Source: Cylindrotheca closterium (Eukaryota > Bacillariophyta > Bacillariophyceae > Bacillariales > Bacillariaceae). Taken from it: a stretch of DNA of 24,872 nt. The stretch's first letter is position 1; each line of letters opens with the position of its first letter. The stretch lies in the NCBI GenBank assembly GCA_933822405.4, contig CAKOGP040001702.1:1-24872 (forward strand). Direction: 5' to 3'. Under the pieces are notes generated by a model. It saw only the letters and a list, made by a program, of their open reading frames with translations, made no database searches and had not been told where the DNA came from. Shown piece by piece: positions 17,230 through 24,872 of this stretch. The position numbers and the translations under genes are program-made.

Positions 17230-18471
17230 ATGACTACCGACAACGCCAACAAAGCCAACAAAGCCAACAACGACGCCAAGAGCAACCCAAACTTGTCTCC
17301 TGTCATTGCTTCATTTGACAAGATCAAAGCCTCCATGCTTGACACCGTTGCCTATCTTGCTGCTCATGCTGGTAGCGGTGACGATGACGATGAGACTTCC
17401 GCCAAAACAGCACTCGCCAAGCTTCAGCCAGCCCTCGACAGCATCCCGCTGTTGGAAACAACATTGTTGTCGGACCTGCGCCTGGAGCAGCAATTGAAGG
17501 ACGACTTGAAGGATCTCGCCAAAGATATTCAAGCCGTCATTGCTGCAGCCAAGACCTTTCTTTCTCAAGACAAACCTTCCCTCAAGGACGCCCTCAAGGC
17601 TTTGGAGCCGTATAACACCAGCTCGGCGACAGCAGCAGCAGCAGCATCACCATCGTCATTTGCCGTATTGGAGCGGCTACAATCCTCCGAGTCATTGTTG
17701 TCCAGCGACAACAAGGCCAATGACAATGCGGAAATGGCCGTTGTTGCTGATTGTTCTCGTTCTTCTCGTTCTTCTTCTTCTAATACTTCTCCAACCAAGA
17801 AGCGGGATGCCGATGAAGCTGCTGTCGACAAGATGAACGATGACCAACGATCTCCCAAGCGTCTCTCGCCCAACAAGGAAGAGAAAAACTCTCAGGATGA
17901 TGAAGAAGAAGAAGAAGAAAAGAAGGACGAAGAACCATCCATTGATGATGCTGCCAAGAAGAACGAGGAAGAGTCGTCTCTTATTGCTGCTACTGATCCA
18001 ACAACAGATGCTGCTACCGTGGATGGAAGGGACGCTGCTACTCCCAAGGACAACGTTCCAACCAACGATCCTACTGATGCTACCATGGTGGATGGAAAGG
18101 ACGTTGTTGTTGTTGCTGCTGCTGCTGCTCCGGAAAAGGATGACGCTCCATCCGTTGCTACCAACGAACCCATGGCTGATGCTGGAAAGGACGCTGCTGC
18201 TGCTGCTGCTCTGGAAAAGGACAATGCTCCACCAGTTGTCACCTCCAAGGACGACTCTATGGATACTACTACCATGATGGCAGAAGGAAAGGACGCTGCT
18301 GTTCATGCTGCAAACTTGGATCCCACCACCACCACCACCACCACTGCCAAGGAAGCCGAGGAAGCAGCGGATGCGATTGCCAAAAAAGAGGCTGATAAGA
18401 GCCTTGCTCCCTCTGCTACCACCGTCGAGAATCCTGTAGCCAAAGCTGGTGCGGTTTTGGCCGAGGCCTAG
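17230..18471 (+). CDS. Family P protein, intact copy (P3): acidic low-complexity protein
   Basis: A 413-residue protein of unknown function. Residues 1-135 look partly helical (FDKIKASMLDTVAYLAAHAG; then Leu/Lys/Asp-rich amphipathic helices) and are the part best kept in P1. Residues about 185-225 hold three Ser/Pro-Lys sites (SPTKKR, SPKRL, SPNK), which suit proline-directed kinases and could act as a nuclear signal. The rest is acidic and repetitive: a Glu/Lys/Asp run at about 225-240, then degenerate repeats of about 30 residues built on (V/A)DG(K/R)D, poly-Ala, (P/L)EKD(D/N)AP and poly-Thr. No signal peptide or membrane segment is seen. Strong disorder is expected. The start is fixed by conservation with P1 and P2. 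Confidence 0.75.
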   Translation: MTTDNANKANKANNDAKSNPNLSPVIASFDKIKASMLDTVAYLAAHAGSGDDDDETSAKTALAKLQPALDSIPLLETTLLSDLRLEQQLKDDLKDLAKDIQAVIAAAKTFLSQDKPSLKDALKALEPYNTSSATAAAAASPSSFAVLERLQSSESLLSSDNKANDNAEMAVVADCSRSSRSSSSNTSPTKKRDADEAAVDKMNDDQRSPKRLSPNKEEKNSQDDEEEEEEKKDEEPSIDDAAKKNEEESSLIAATDPTTDAATVDGRDAATPKDNVPTNDPTDATMVDGKDVVVVAAAAAPEKDDAPSVATNEPMADAGKDAAAAAALEKDNAPPVVTSKDDSMDTTTMMAEGKDAAVHAANLDPTTTTTTTAKEAEEAADAIAKKEADKSLAPSATTVENPVAKAGAVLAEA

Positions 18472-18477
18472 AACAAG

Positions 18478-18480
<3 letters not shown>

Positions 18481-18567
<87 letters not shown>
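18481..18567. repeat. (GATT)n microsatellite, about 22 units
   Basis: An uninterrupted GATT tract of 87 bases begins ten bases after the P3 stop codon, in its presumed 3' UTR. It is absent from the equivalent place in P2 and P1, so it expanded after the copies separated. Confidence 0.9.
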
Positions 18568-18876
18568 ATTCTTTCATTCATTCTTTGCGCTTCCATCACT
18601 GATGCAGTCGCTCAATTGTTTTCTTTCCCGTCATTAGAAAGGAGTTTTTGGGCTTGATAGGGCATGGGTGTTGTTTGTTTGAGCTGATGCACATGCATTG
18701 TAATATGCAACGGTTGAATGAATGGAATCAATGAATACATATCATCCTCTTCATGCTTATATAGTTCTAGAGATAAAATATTAGAGTTCTAGTATTTTAT
18801 TCAACAATATTGGATTCGAACCACAATATAGAGCTTGCGAGATCGATCGTGTGCTACCATACCTGGCTGTATGTAC
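18568..18876. other. 3' flank of P3 up to the retroelement
   Basis: Patchwise homologous to 16146-16470 behind P2. The similarity ends close to 18875, just where the candidate LTR begins, which supports that boundary. No gene was seen. Confidence 0.5.
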
Positions 18877-19185
18877 TGTAGTTGGAATATGTTGAAGATG
18901 TATTTTGTGATATTTGGAGATTGGAGAATGAGGAGCAGAAACACGAAACGAGGCATTAGAGAATGGGTCATCTTGTGTAAGATTGAACAGTGCCTGACAA
19001 TAATGTGAGAAGTATTGACAAGATCAAAGCAAGATAAATACATAAGGAGAAGTGAGCTGAATGTAGTCATGGCAAGATACCAGATGCTGTGCATGACTGA
19101 GAAGCAAGACTAGAAAATAGAGTAAGGAATAATTTAGCTCACAATTGCAAGACCAATAGATTTTACTTCTAGGGAGATTCCAACA
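18877..19185 (+). repeat. Candidate 5' LTR
   Basis: The right end ATTCCAACA is the inverse complement of TGTTGGAAT, and the left end reads TGTAGTTGGAAT, that is the same with AG inserted. TG...CA ends and about 309 bases suit a copia LTR. The left edge coincides with the loss of homology between the P3 and P2 3' flanks. Without a 3' LTR or the second target-site duplication it cannot be confirmed. Confidence 0.5.
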
Positions 19186-19207
19186 CGTTTCGAAACGTCA
19201 GATCTGA
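19186..19207. repeat. Two adjacent perfect palindromes at the expected primer-binding site
   Basis: CGTTTCGAAACG (19186-19197) is followed at once by TCAGATCTGA (19198-19207), directly after the candidate LTR end, where a copia primer-binding site is expected. No obvious initiator-Met tRNA 3'-end complement is present. Confidence 0.6.
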
Positions 19208-19370
19208 ATTCCAAGAGAAGTTTGATTATTAGTAAGAACAATGAGAGAAAGAGGTGTCTTATCGTAAGCTAGAAGAGAGAGCTGAAATCGATAACGACCG
19301 AGATATCGCAATTGTCAAGAGAGAGCGAAAGAGAAAAGATAAGAGAGAAAAGAACGAAAAAGAGAGCAAG

Positions 19371-20936
19371 ATGAGTGAATACAAAGAGAGAACTCCACGA
19401 TTCCAATTCAGTGGAGAACCTGAAGACTACAATACCTTTGGATTGAAGTACGTAGCAAGAGCTAGCGTCAAAAGATTCGACGGAGTGATCACTGGAGAAG
19501 TGACTCTACGAACCAAACCAGAGATGGATGCTGAAACTGACGCAGCAAAGATTAAGGAAGACGAGGAGATCAGCGAGATGAACATCAAAGCCTTCAGTGA
19601 CTCGATGATCAGCATGAATACTGACACGGCAGAAGGAAAGGTTGCTTTCAATTTGGTAGCCGGAAGCAGAGACAAAGTCAACTACCCAAAAGGAAACGCG
19701 AAAGAAGCATGGGACAAGTTGAAGGATGAGTATGAGCCAAAGACGATCACCTCGTACATCAAGATGAAGAGCAAGCTAAACAAGTGTCACCTTGAGAAGT
19801 TTGCTAATCCAGCTTCGTGGATCACCGAACTCAGCAAGATTTGTGTCCGTTTGGAAGAGATGAAGCACCCAGTAAGTGAAGAGGACCAATTCATTCACAT
19901 CATTGGAAGTTTGCCTTTGAAGTACAGACAAGAGCAAAAGGACTTCGAGAAAATGATGAAAGCGAACACACTCACCATTAAGTACATCAAGGAAGAACTG
20001 AATTCTGCACACGAGGACTTCGCCAATGCAACAGAAGGTGATGACGACGACGAAGACAAAGAAGACAAAGATGTCGCTTTGGTAACTGGTCAATTCAAAG
20101 GCAACTGCAACAACTGTGGAAAGTATGGACACAAGAAGCTAACTTGCCCTGAACTAACACAAGCGACACGACAAGGAGGCGAAAGGAAGCAGAACAACGG
20201 TGGCAGACATCGATACAATGGAGGTGGACGAGGAGCTTTCCTTGGAACCTGTTTCCACTGTGGTATCAGAGGCCACAAGAAGCATGAATGCAGAAGAAAC
20301 CCAGAGAACCGAAACAACGGCACCACTGGCAACAATGGTAACAACAACAACAGCAACAACAACGATGATGATGACGACGATGTTGCTGAGGTAATGCTGA
20401 TGGCAACAGAGACACTTATTGCCCCAGCGGAGCCAACACAGAAAAAGAACTTTTGGTTCGAGTGGAATGAAGAATGCGAAGAGAGTGATTGTGAAGATGA
20501 AGAAGTAGATGATGAAGTGATCGTGCATACTATCGTGGAAGATCCAAACGACAAAGTTCACGAGCACGGAAATTTCCTTCACGATGATTTCTTTGATAAT
20601 TTTATGGCGAACTTCGGACAAAATGATTGCGACGCGAAAAACGACGAGACATTCCACGCGACAAAGCCTACAAGTGAATACGCTTTTGTCACAGAAGAGA
20701 TTGAGATCAAACGCTATTCTGATGTTGACGGATCTGGTACATACGATTCAGATGGGGACGAGATCCCACAACTAGTGGAACGGACGATGAAGGCTAAGCA
20801 CTACGCATCAGACGAATGGGACCATAATAACGGAATGCACGAATACAACTCAGACTCAGACGACTCTGACGATGATGACATTCCACCACCTTTGGTCAGC
20901 AGACATGGTATTGTCCATGGACATGATGAGGTATGA
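19371..20936 (+). CDS. gag: Copia Gag polyprotein
   Basis: 521 residues up to a TGA. The ATG at 19371 (MSEYKERTPRF) is used because the frame upstream to 19254 has only a GTG start. Residues about 15-225 resemble the copia Gag (UBN2-like) fold, with AWDKLKDEY and a long helical segment. Two CCHC knuckles are complete: C246-x2-C-x4-H-x4-C259 (CNNCGKYGHKKLTC) and C294-x2-C-x4-H-x4-C307 (CFHCGIRGHKKHEC). They should bind the element's RNA. An Asn-rich run and then a long acidic region follow, which contains the motif DEIPQLVER and a variant DDIPPPLVSR. A short upstream ATG ORF (19241) precedes it. Confidence 0.8.
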   Translation: MSEYKERTPRFQFSGEPEDYNTFGLKYVARASVKRFDGVITGEVTLRTKPEMDAETDAAKIKEDEEISEMNIKAFSDSMISMNTDTAEGKVAFNLVAGSRDKVNYPKGNAKEAWDKLKDEYEPKTITSYIKMKSKLNKCHLEKFANPASWITELSKICVRLEEMKHPVSEEDQFIHIIGSLPLKYRQEQKDFEKMMKANTLTIKYIKEELNSAHEDFANATEGDDDDEDKEDKDVALVTGQFKGNCNNCGKYGHKKLTCPELTQATRQGGERKQNNGGRHRYNGGGRGAFLGTCFHCGIRGHKKHECRRNPENRNNGTTGNNGNNNNSNNNDDDDDDVAEVMLMATETLIAPAEPTQKKNFWFEWNEECEESDCEDEEVDDEVIVHTIVEDPNDKVHEHGNFLHDDFFDNFMANFGQNDCDAKNDETFHATKPTSEYAFVTEEIEIKRYSDVDGSGTYDSDGDEIPQLVERTMKAKHYASDEWDHNNGMHEYNSDSDDSDDDDIPPPLVSRHGIVHGHDEV

Positions 20937-22838
20937 TTGGTTGGCAGACACGACAATATCTCTGATGACGACTCGATGTATGACGAGATCCCACAATTGA
21001 TTTCACGACAACAACATGATAGCGATGATGACGATAGCGATGATGACAATAGTGATGATGACGATAGCGATGATGACGATGACGACTTGACTCATACCGA
21101 CGATGAGCCATACTACTATGACGATGATGGGGATGATGAGTCAACAGTGCAGACTGAAACAAGCATCCAAGATGAAATCAAGTCGACCCTAATCGGAATC
21201 GCAATGGCCAACATGGAGAAATGGAAATCCGAGGAGATGAAACTGACACCACAGACTTGGTTTGGAGACAGTGCAGCGAGTACACATATGTGCAATGATG
21301 ACACCAACCTGTACAACTACGATGTTATTCGAGAGGAGATCAAAGTTGGAAGTGGCAAAACTATCGTGGCAACTAAGATTGGCAAGCTCAAGCTGCGAGT
21401 GAAGCAAACGAATGGAAAGGTAATCATGATGGTACTAACGAAAGTCAAGTTCGTACCTGAGCTGTGGTGCAATCTTTTCAGTCTTACGGCCGCAATGGAC
21501 AAGGGCTTCGACCTCGGGAACCAAGGGCGAATCATCACAGTGACGCATGGATCGACAACTATTGGATTTGACAGAATATTCCCAACGAGTTCTGGATTCA
21601 TCATGGCAGCAGAAATGGAACAGATGACAGCAGAAGGTGCATACGCCGTATTGGAAGCAGGAAGGGAAATCAGCATAGCAAAGTTCCATGAGATGTACGG
21701 ACACCCAGGAGAAGCAATACTTCGCAATACAGCACATGCATACAACTTGAAACTACAATCGAAATTGGAAAAGTGTGAGAACTGTGCATTGGCAAAGTCG
21801 AGACAAGCAAACATCTCGAAGGAGCCAGTTGACAGATCCGAAGTCCCAGGGGAAGAACTAATGATTGATATATCCAGTGTAAAGAAGAAAAGCGCGGGTG
21901 GAAATAAATTTTGGCTCCAAGTGATGGACAACGCATCCGATTTCATATTTTCAATGTTCCTAAAGAAGAAAAGCGAAACGAGTGCTAAGATGATAGCTTT
22001 GGTGAAGGACCTAAATGCGAAAGGATTCAAAGTCAAAAAGATTCGATGTGACAGAGCTGGAGAGAACATGAAGTTCCAAGATGAAGCAAAGAATGAAGGA
22101 CTCGGTTTGACCTTTGAATTCACAGCGCCCAATACACCACAGCGAAATGGACGAGTCGAAAGGAAGTTCGCAACGGCTTTCGGACGAGTTCGAGCAATGA
22201 TGAACACTGCTCGGATGACAGAAACGATGCGTGGCAATCTATGGGCAGAAGCGGCAGATACAGCGACAAAATTGGACACAGCACTTGTCTATCAACGTGG
22301 TGAACAAAGTTCACATCAAAAATTCTGGAAACGAGAAGCTAGATTTGCGAGACATTTGAGAACGTTTGGTGAAATGGCAGTGATCAAGGTACACACAAAG
22401 ATCAAGGGTAAACTGAAAGACCGTGGAAGAACAGTTATGTTTGTTGGATACGCAGATAACTCCAGCGGAGACACTTACAAATTCTATGATCCAAAGACAA
22501 AGCGAATCAGTTCAAGTCGAGATGTGTCATGGTTGAACAAGAGCTACGGAGATTGGAAGGGAATCAAGAAAACCAACACACTACGATTGACACAGGAAAT
22601 TCTATTGGAAACGGTCCATGACAATGATATTACACAAGCACCAACAACTCACACCAATGACGCAAACACAACAGCACCAGAACCAGGACCGATTCCAACG
22701 GCTGCAGCACCAGCAGAGACGGCAACAATACCAGCAGTACAATTGGACTTGGGAGCAAATCCACAACGAGTTACACGATTTGGGCCAACGCAACAAAGGG
22801 CAAGAAGAAAGTTCCTATCAAAGACAAAGAATTCCTAA
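20937..22838 (+). pseudogene. pol: Copia pol fragment: protease and integrase, no reverse transcriptase
   Basis: Same frame as Gag, after the TGA; 633 codons to a TAA. It was probably translated as a Gag-Pol fusion. The acidic linker continues, then the protease motif W-F-G-D-S-A-A-S has its catalytic Asp at residue 111 (21267). The GAG-pre-integrase zinc motif is HEMYGH ... CENC (about 242-281). Integrase residues D311, D372 (CDRAGEN) and E408 (NGRVERKF) give the canonical DX35E spacing between the last two. The integrase C-terminal region includes GRTVMFVGYADNSSGDTYKF. After a Thr/Pro/Ala-rich linker the frame ends at KTKNS, where the U repeat begins. Reverse transcriptase and RNase H are absent. 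Confidence 0.85.
21018..21077 (+). repeat. Four tandem 15-base GAT/GAC repeats in the Gag-protease linker
   Basis: Units of GATAGCGATGATGAC begin at 21018, 21033, 21048 (with two changes) and 21063, encoding (D/N)SDDD. They lengthen the acidic spacer between Gag and protease. Confidence 0.85.
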
Positions 22839-23848
22839 ATTACATTTGCTGCGGCAAATCATGCATGAAGCATTCCTCCATATTTCCTAGTCATAGTTAG
22901 AGATGCTAATATCAGAGTTAAGAAGGCTAGGCATACACCTTGTATCGCGATGGCAGTTCTAAATGAGTCAATCAATACCGTAGCTAAGTCGTCAACTGGC
23001 CTTCAAATTATTTGCACCCTAATTGGTACATGCTCATATTACTTGGCCCTCCTTTCACCACCACCAAGATTCTTGGAAGAGGGACGACCGTTGGTACCGG
23101 TAGGAGTGTCGTCGTCATCTTTTACACCATTCTTGTCGTCAGCAACAATGGCAAGTGCCCTGCTGATCGCACTCGTTTTGTTCGAAGCGCATCGAAGATA
23201 GGACAACGATGGAGGCAATGATGGTGGAAGTTTGTACTTGCGCGGGTGTGCTGTTGCGGTTAAGGAGCCATTGAACGGGTTACGGCAGGTCATCTTCTTC
23301 TTGCTTGTTTGCTTTTATACTGTTTGTCTCTGGTGTGTTATTGTGGTTATAGCTGGAATCGTACGAATTTGTATGTTCTGACAAGAGAGAAAATTCAACT
23401 ATACATAGTAAGAATATCCCCGTGTGACCGACGAGGAGTGTGAAGTGCTTCCCGTTGCGTTTCATCTTGGCGAAACAGTCATTGCCACTGGCAAACAATA
23501 ACCCCGCGGTCTGTCTTGGCTGTTCGTTACATATTTTTCAATTATCGCACACGTACGTGGTACGAAGATTCGTAGTACAGTTGCTTTTTTCGGGATCAAA
23601 TTGAAAATGGAAATACGAAAGTACCGGTCCCCAGTAACAGGTGGTACCGTATCACTTTCAGGCTCAAACGAACACTTCTGGTCAGGCGCCAACCAACGAG
23701 TAGACCGGCTAGTCACACTCAGCCAGCTGGTGTCAAATAGAAAGTCCTTTGCGATCTTCACCAAAATTCAAAATAGGGAATTCATGGTGCGGTATCCGCC
23801 CAGTCCGTAAAAACCCCCTTCTATTGGCATTCACTAAAAAAATCCATC
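22832..23848. repeat. Family U repeat unit C, 5'-truncated by the retroelement junction
   Basis: Homology to the other units starts at TTCCTAAATTACA (22832), the same words found at 12762, 14030 and 24205. The part normally left of this is replaced by copia sequence. From about 22990 onward it is nearly identical to UA. It retains two internal segments that UA lacks (within about 23575-23645 and about 23755-23780), so it is closer to the ancestral form there. Confidence 0.8.
23039..23293 (-). CDS. Small protein of family U (copy C), unknown function
   Basis: 84 residues, differing from copy A at only a few positions (for example Ala for Ser near residue 15, Leu for Pro and Glu for Gly near the C-terminus). 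At those last sites it agrees with copy B, so C is probably nearest the ancestral sequence. The stop is TAA. The A/C-rich leader before MTCRNP is conserved. The retroelement junction lies about 200 bases beyond its stop codon, so the ORF is complete, but any downstream exon or 3' UTR has been altered. Confidence 0.55.
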   Translation of the reverse strand: MTCRNPFNGSLTATAHPRKYKLPPSLPPSLSYLRCASNKTSAISRALAIVADDKNGVKDDDDTPTGTNGRPSSKNLGGGERRAK

Positions 23849-24690
23849 GTCAATCGCACCTTGACTGATGATTATGATTCATTCTTTGGATCTGTGACGG
23901 CACTGCTCCTTTGCCAAACAATCAGCCCCTCCTGCTGGAAAGTAGGATTAATTATTAGCTCAATTTCATTTGACTTCTTTTTTATGTTACCGCTAGTAAT
24001 AAGTATCGTTTCTATTCGGAATCACGGTTCTTTTCGGTGCAAAGATAACAGGAGAAAGTTGCAAAAGGCAAGAGGCAATTGCTGAAGACGGCGTGCTCAT
24101 GATTTCAACAAGGCAGGAGGAAGAAGCAAGTTCCTCAAAGAAGGTAGGTTGCAAAGGACGGTGTTCTGATTCGATTTCAAAGGCAAAGTTTCAAAGGCAA
24201 GAAGTTCCTAAATTACAATTGCTATGCACATAATGCGTGAAGCGTTCCATATTGTCTTATTATTATATACCATTCATAGTTAGAGATGCTGATATCAGAT
24301 CCAAGAAGACCAACCAGACACCTTGTATGTCGCGATGGCAGTTCTGAATGAATCAATGAATCAATCAGTCAATAATCGGCTGGTGGGTTTTCAACGTTTG
24401 CATGATTGCATGATTGCATGATTACTACTTGGTCCTTTTTTCATTACCACCAAGATTATTGGAAGAGGAAAGACTGTTGGTGACGTCGGGTTCGTCATGG
24501 TTTGTGCCATCGCCGTCGTCAGCAACAATGGCAAGTGCCCTCTTGATGGCATCCTTGTTCGAAACGCTGCGTCGAAGTGGGAATTACAGGGGTGAAGAAA
24601 GTGCAAAACTTGGTTTTGCTGCCATGTTAAAGGAGCGATTCAACGGGTTGCGACAGCTCATGTTTGTCTTTTGCTCTCTGTCGTTTGTCG
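23849..24690. repeat. Family U repeat unit D
   Basis: The tandem partner of UC, offset about 1.37 kb. The first part (23850-24345) is close to UB, with the same GGAGAAAGTTGCAAAAGGCAAGAGG and AGACACCTTGTAT words. The part around the small ORF is the most divergent of the four. Homology ends near 24690. Confidence 0.75.
24425..24661 (-). pseudogene. Family U small gene copy D, internal stop
   Basis: The start (MSCRNPLNRS) and the stop after LGGNEKRTK are in register with copies A to C, and the core reads SNKDAIKRALAIVADD. A TAA at 24584-24586 interrupts codon 26, so only a 25-residue product would be made from the normal start. The total of 79 codons differs from the other copies by multiples of three, so all but the one stop is compatible with recent coding use. 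An A/C-rich leader (GAGCAAAAGACAAAC) precedes the start. Confidence 0.55.
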
Positions 24691-24872
24691 TTTGTGTGTA
24701 AAACAAAAAAGATCGGCAACCCCTTCGAGATAATATATTGAATATCTAGTGTCTATTCTACCGCGCGCCTCATATGAGGCATATGCCTCATATGAGGCAG
24801 CTTTTGACAGTCCTACCTAACTACCGTAAACATGTTTAACAAACCTCCTGCTTTAAGAGCGTATTCCTTGGT
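24691..24872. other. Non-repeat tail of the window
   Basis: No gene was seen. AGATAATATATTGAATATCT (about 24728-24747) is an imperfect inverted repeat, and a perfect nested palindrome follows at 24767-24798. Confidence 0.5.
24767..24798. repeat. 32-bp perfect nested palindrome
   Basis: The 14-base palindrome GCCTCATATGAGGC occurs twice, separated by ATAT. The whole 32-base block is also perfectly self-complementary. It can form one long hairpin or two short ones. It sits about 80 bases beyond the end of unit UD. Confidence 0.9.

Larger units (their letters stand above)
18877..22838 (+). mobile_element. Ty1/copia-type LTR retrotransposon, 3'-truncated
   Basis: The domain order is candidate 5' LTR, Gag, protease, GAG-pre-integrase zinc motif, integrase. 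That order (integrase before reverse transcriptase) is specific to the copia (Pseudoviridae) lineage. The element stops after the integrase C-terminal linker. Reverse transcriptase, RNase H, polypurine tract and 3' LTR are missing, and no second LTR copy is seen downstream. At about 22832 it passes directly into a family U repeat. It cannot be autonomous. Gag and pol share one frame with a single TGA between them. Confidence 0.85.

Noticed and set aside
18800..18872. Possible minus-strand tRNA: GGTTCGAATCC (a B-box match) at about 18806-18816
   Set aside because: The T stem fails to pair beyond three bases, no acceptor or anticodon stem can be drawn, and the sequence is not kept in the P2 flank.
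19254..19370. Gag starting upstream at 19254
   Set aside because: Only a GTG is present there, and the Arg/Lys/Glu-rich stretch looks like leader sequence; the first in-frame ATG is 19371.
1..24872. CRISPR arrays, operons or prokaryotic toxin-antitoxin pairs
   Set aside because: No regularly spaced direct repeats with unique spacers and no prokaryotic gene organisation; the sequence is eukaryotic in character.

Overview
The window looks like a nuclear segment from a stramenopile, most likely a diatom. This is an inference from four things: long intronless genes with A/G at -3 and G at +4 of the start codon, an N-terminal signal-like peptide with an aromatic residue just after a plausible cleavage site (as in diatom plastid presequences), abundant triplet and tetranucleotide microsatellites, and a Ty1/copia element. 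No species is claimed. No rRNA, tRNA, CRISPR array or prokaryotic operon structure was seen.

Positions 1-10,400 are ordinary gene space. A DCC/DUF393 thiol-disulfide family gene (560-1366, +) converges on a very long coiled-coil gene (1898-6280, -). A small CxxC/CxxC zinc-ribbon-like gene (6562-6855, +) starts divergently from it and converges on a second long coiled-coil gene (7141-10359, -). The second coiled-coil protein is built partly from five tandem 73-residue repeats.

Positions 10,400-24,872 are a duplicated accessory region in which two unrelated repeat families are interleaved. Family P is an acidic, low-complexity protein gene with a conserved 5' module. P3 (17230-18471) is intact, P1 (10898-11656) has an in-frame stop and a different C-terminus, and P2 (15296-about 16100) is heavily decayed. 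Family U is a repeat unit of about 1.2-1.4 kb, present as two tandem pairs (UA-UB at about 12490-14882, UC-UD at about 22832-24690). Each unit carries, on the minus strand, a small ORF of about 80 codons beginning MTCRNP or MSCRNP. Three copies are open; the fourth keeps its start and stop but has an internal TAA. I recognise no family for either P or U.

Between P3 and UC lies a copia-type retrotransposon fragment (18877-22838). It has a candidate 5' LTR, Gag with two CCHC knuckles, protease and a complete DDE integrase, but no reverse transcriptase, RNase H or 3' LTR. Its pol frame runs straight into the U repeat, whose sequence supplies its stop codon. Gag and pol lie in one frame split by a single TGA. 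The window ends with a nested 32-bp perfect palindrome. The genes do not form one pathway; the accessory half is best read as repeated duplication and decay around two small lineage-specific gene families plus a retroelement rearrangement.
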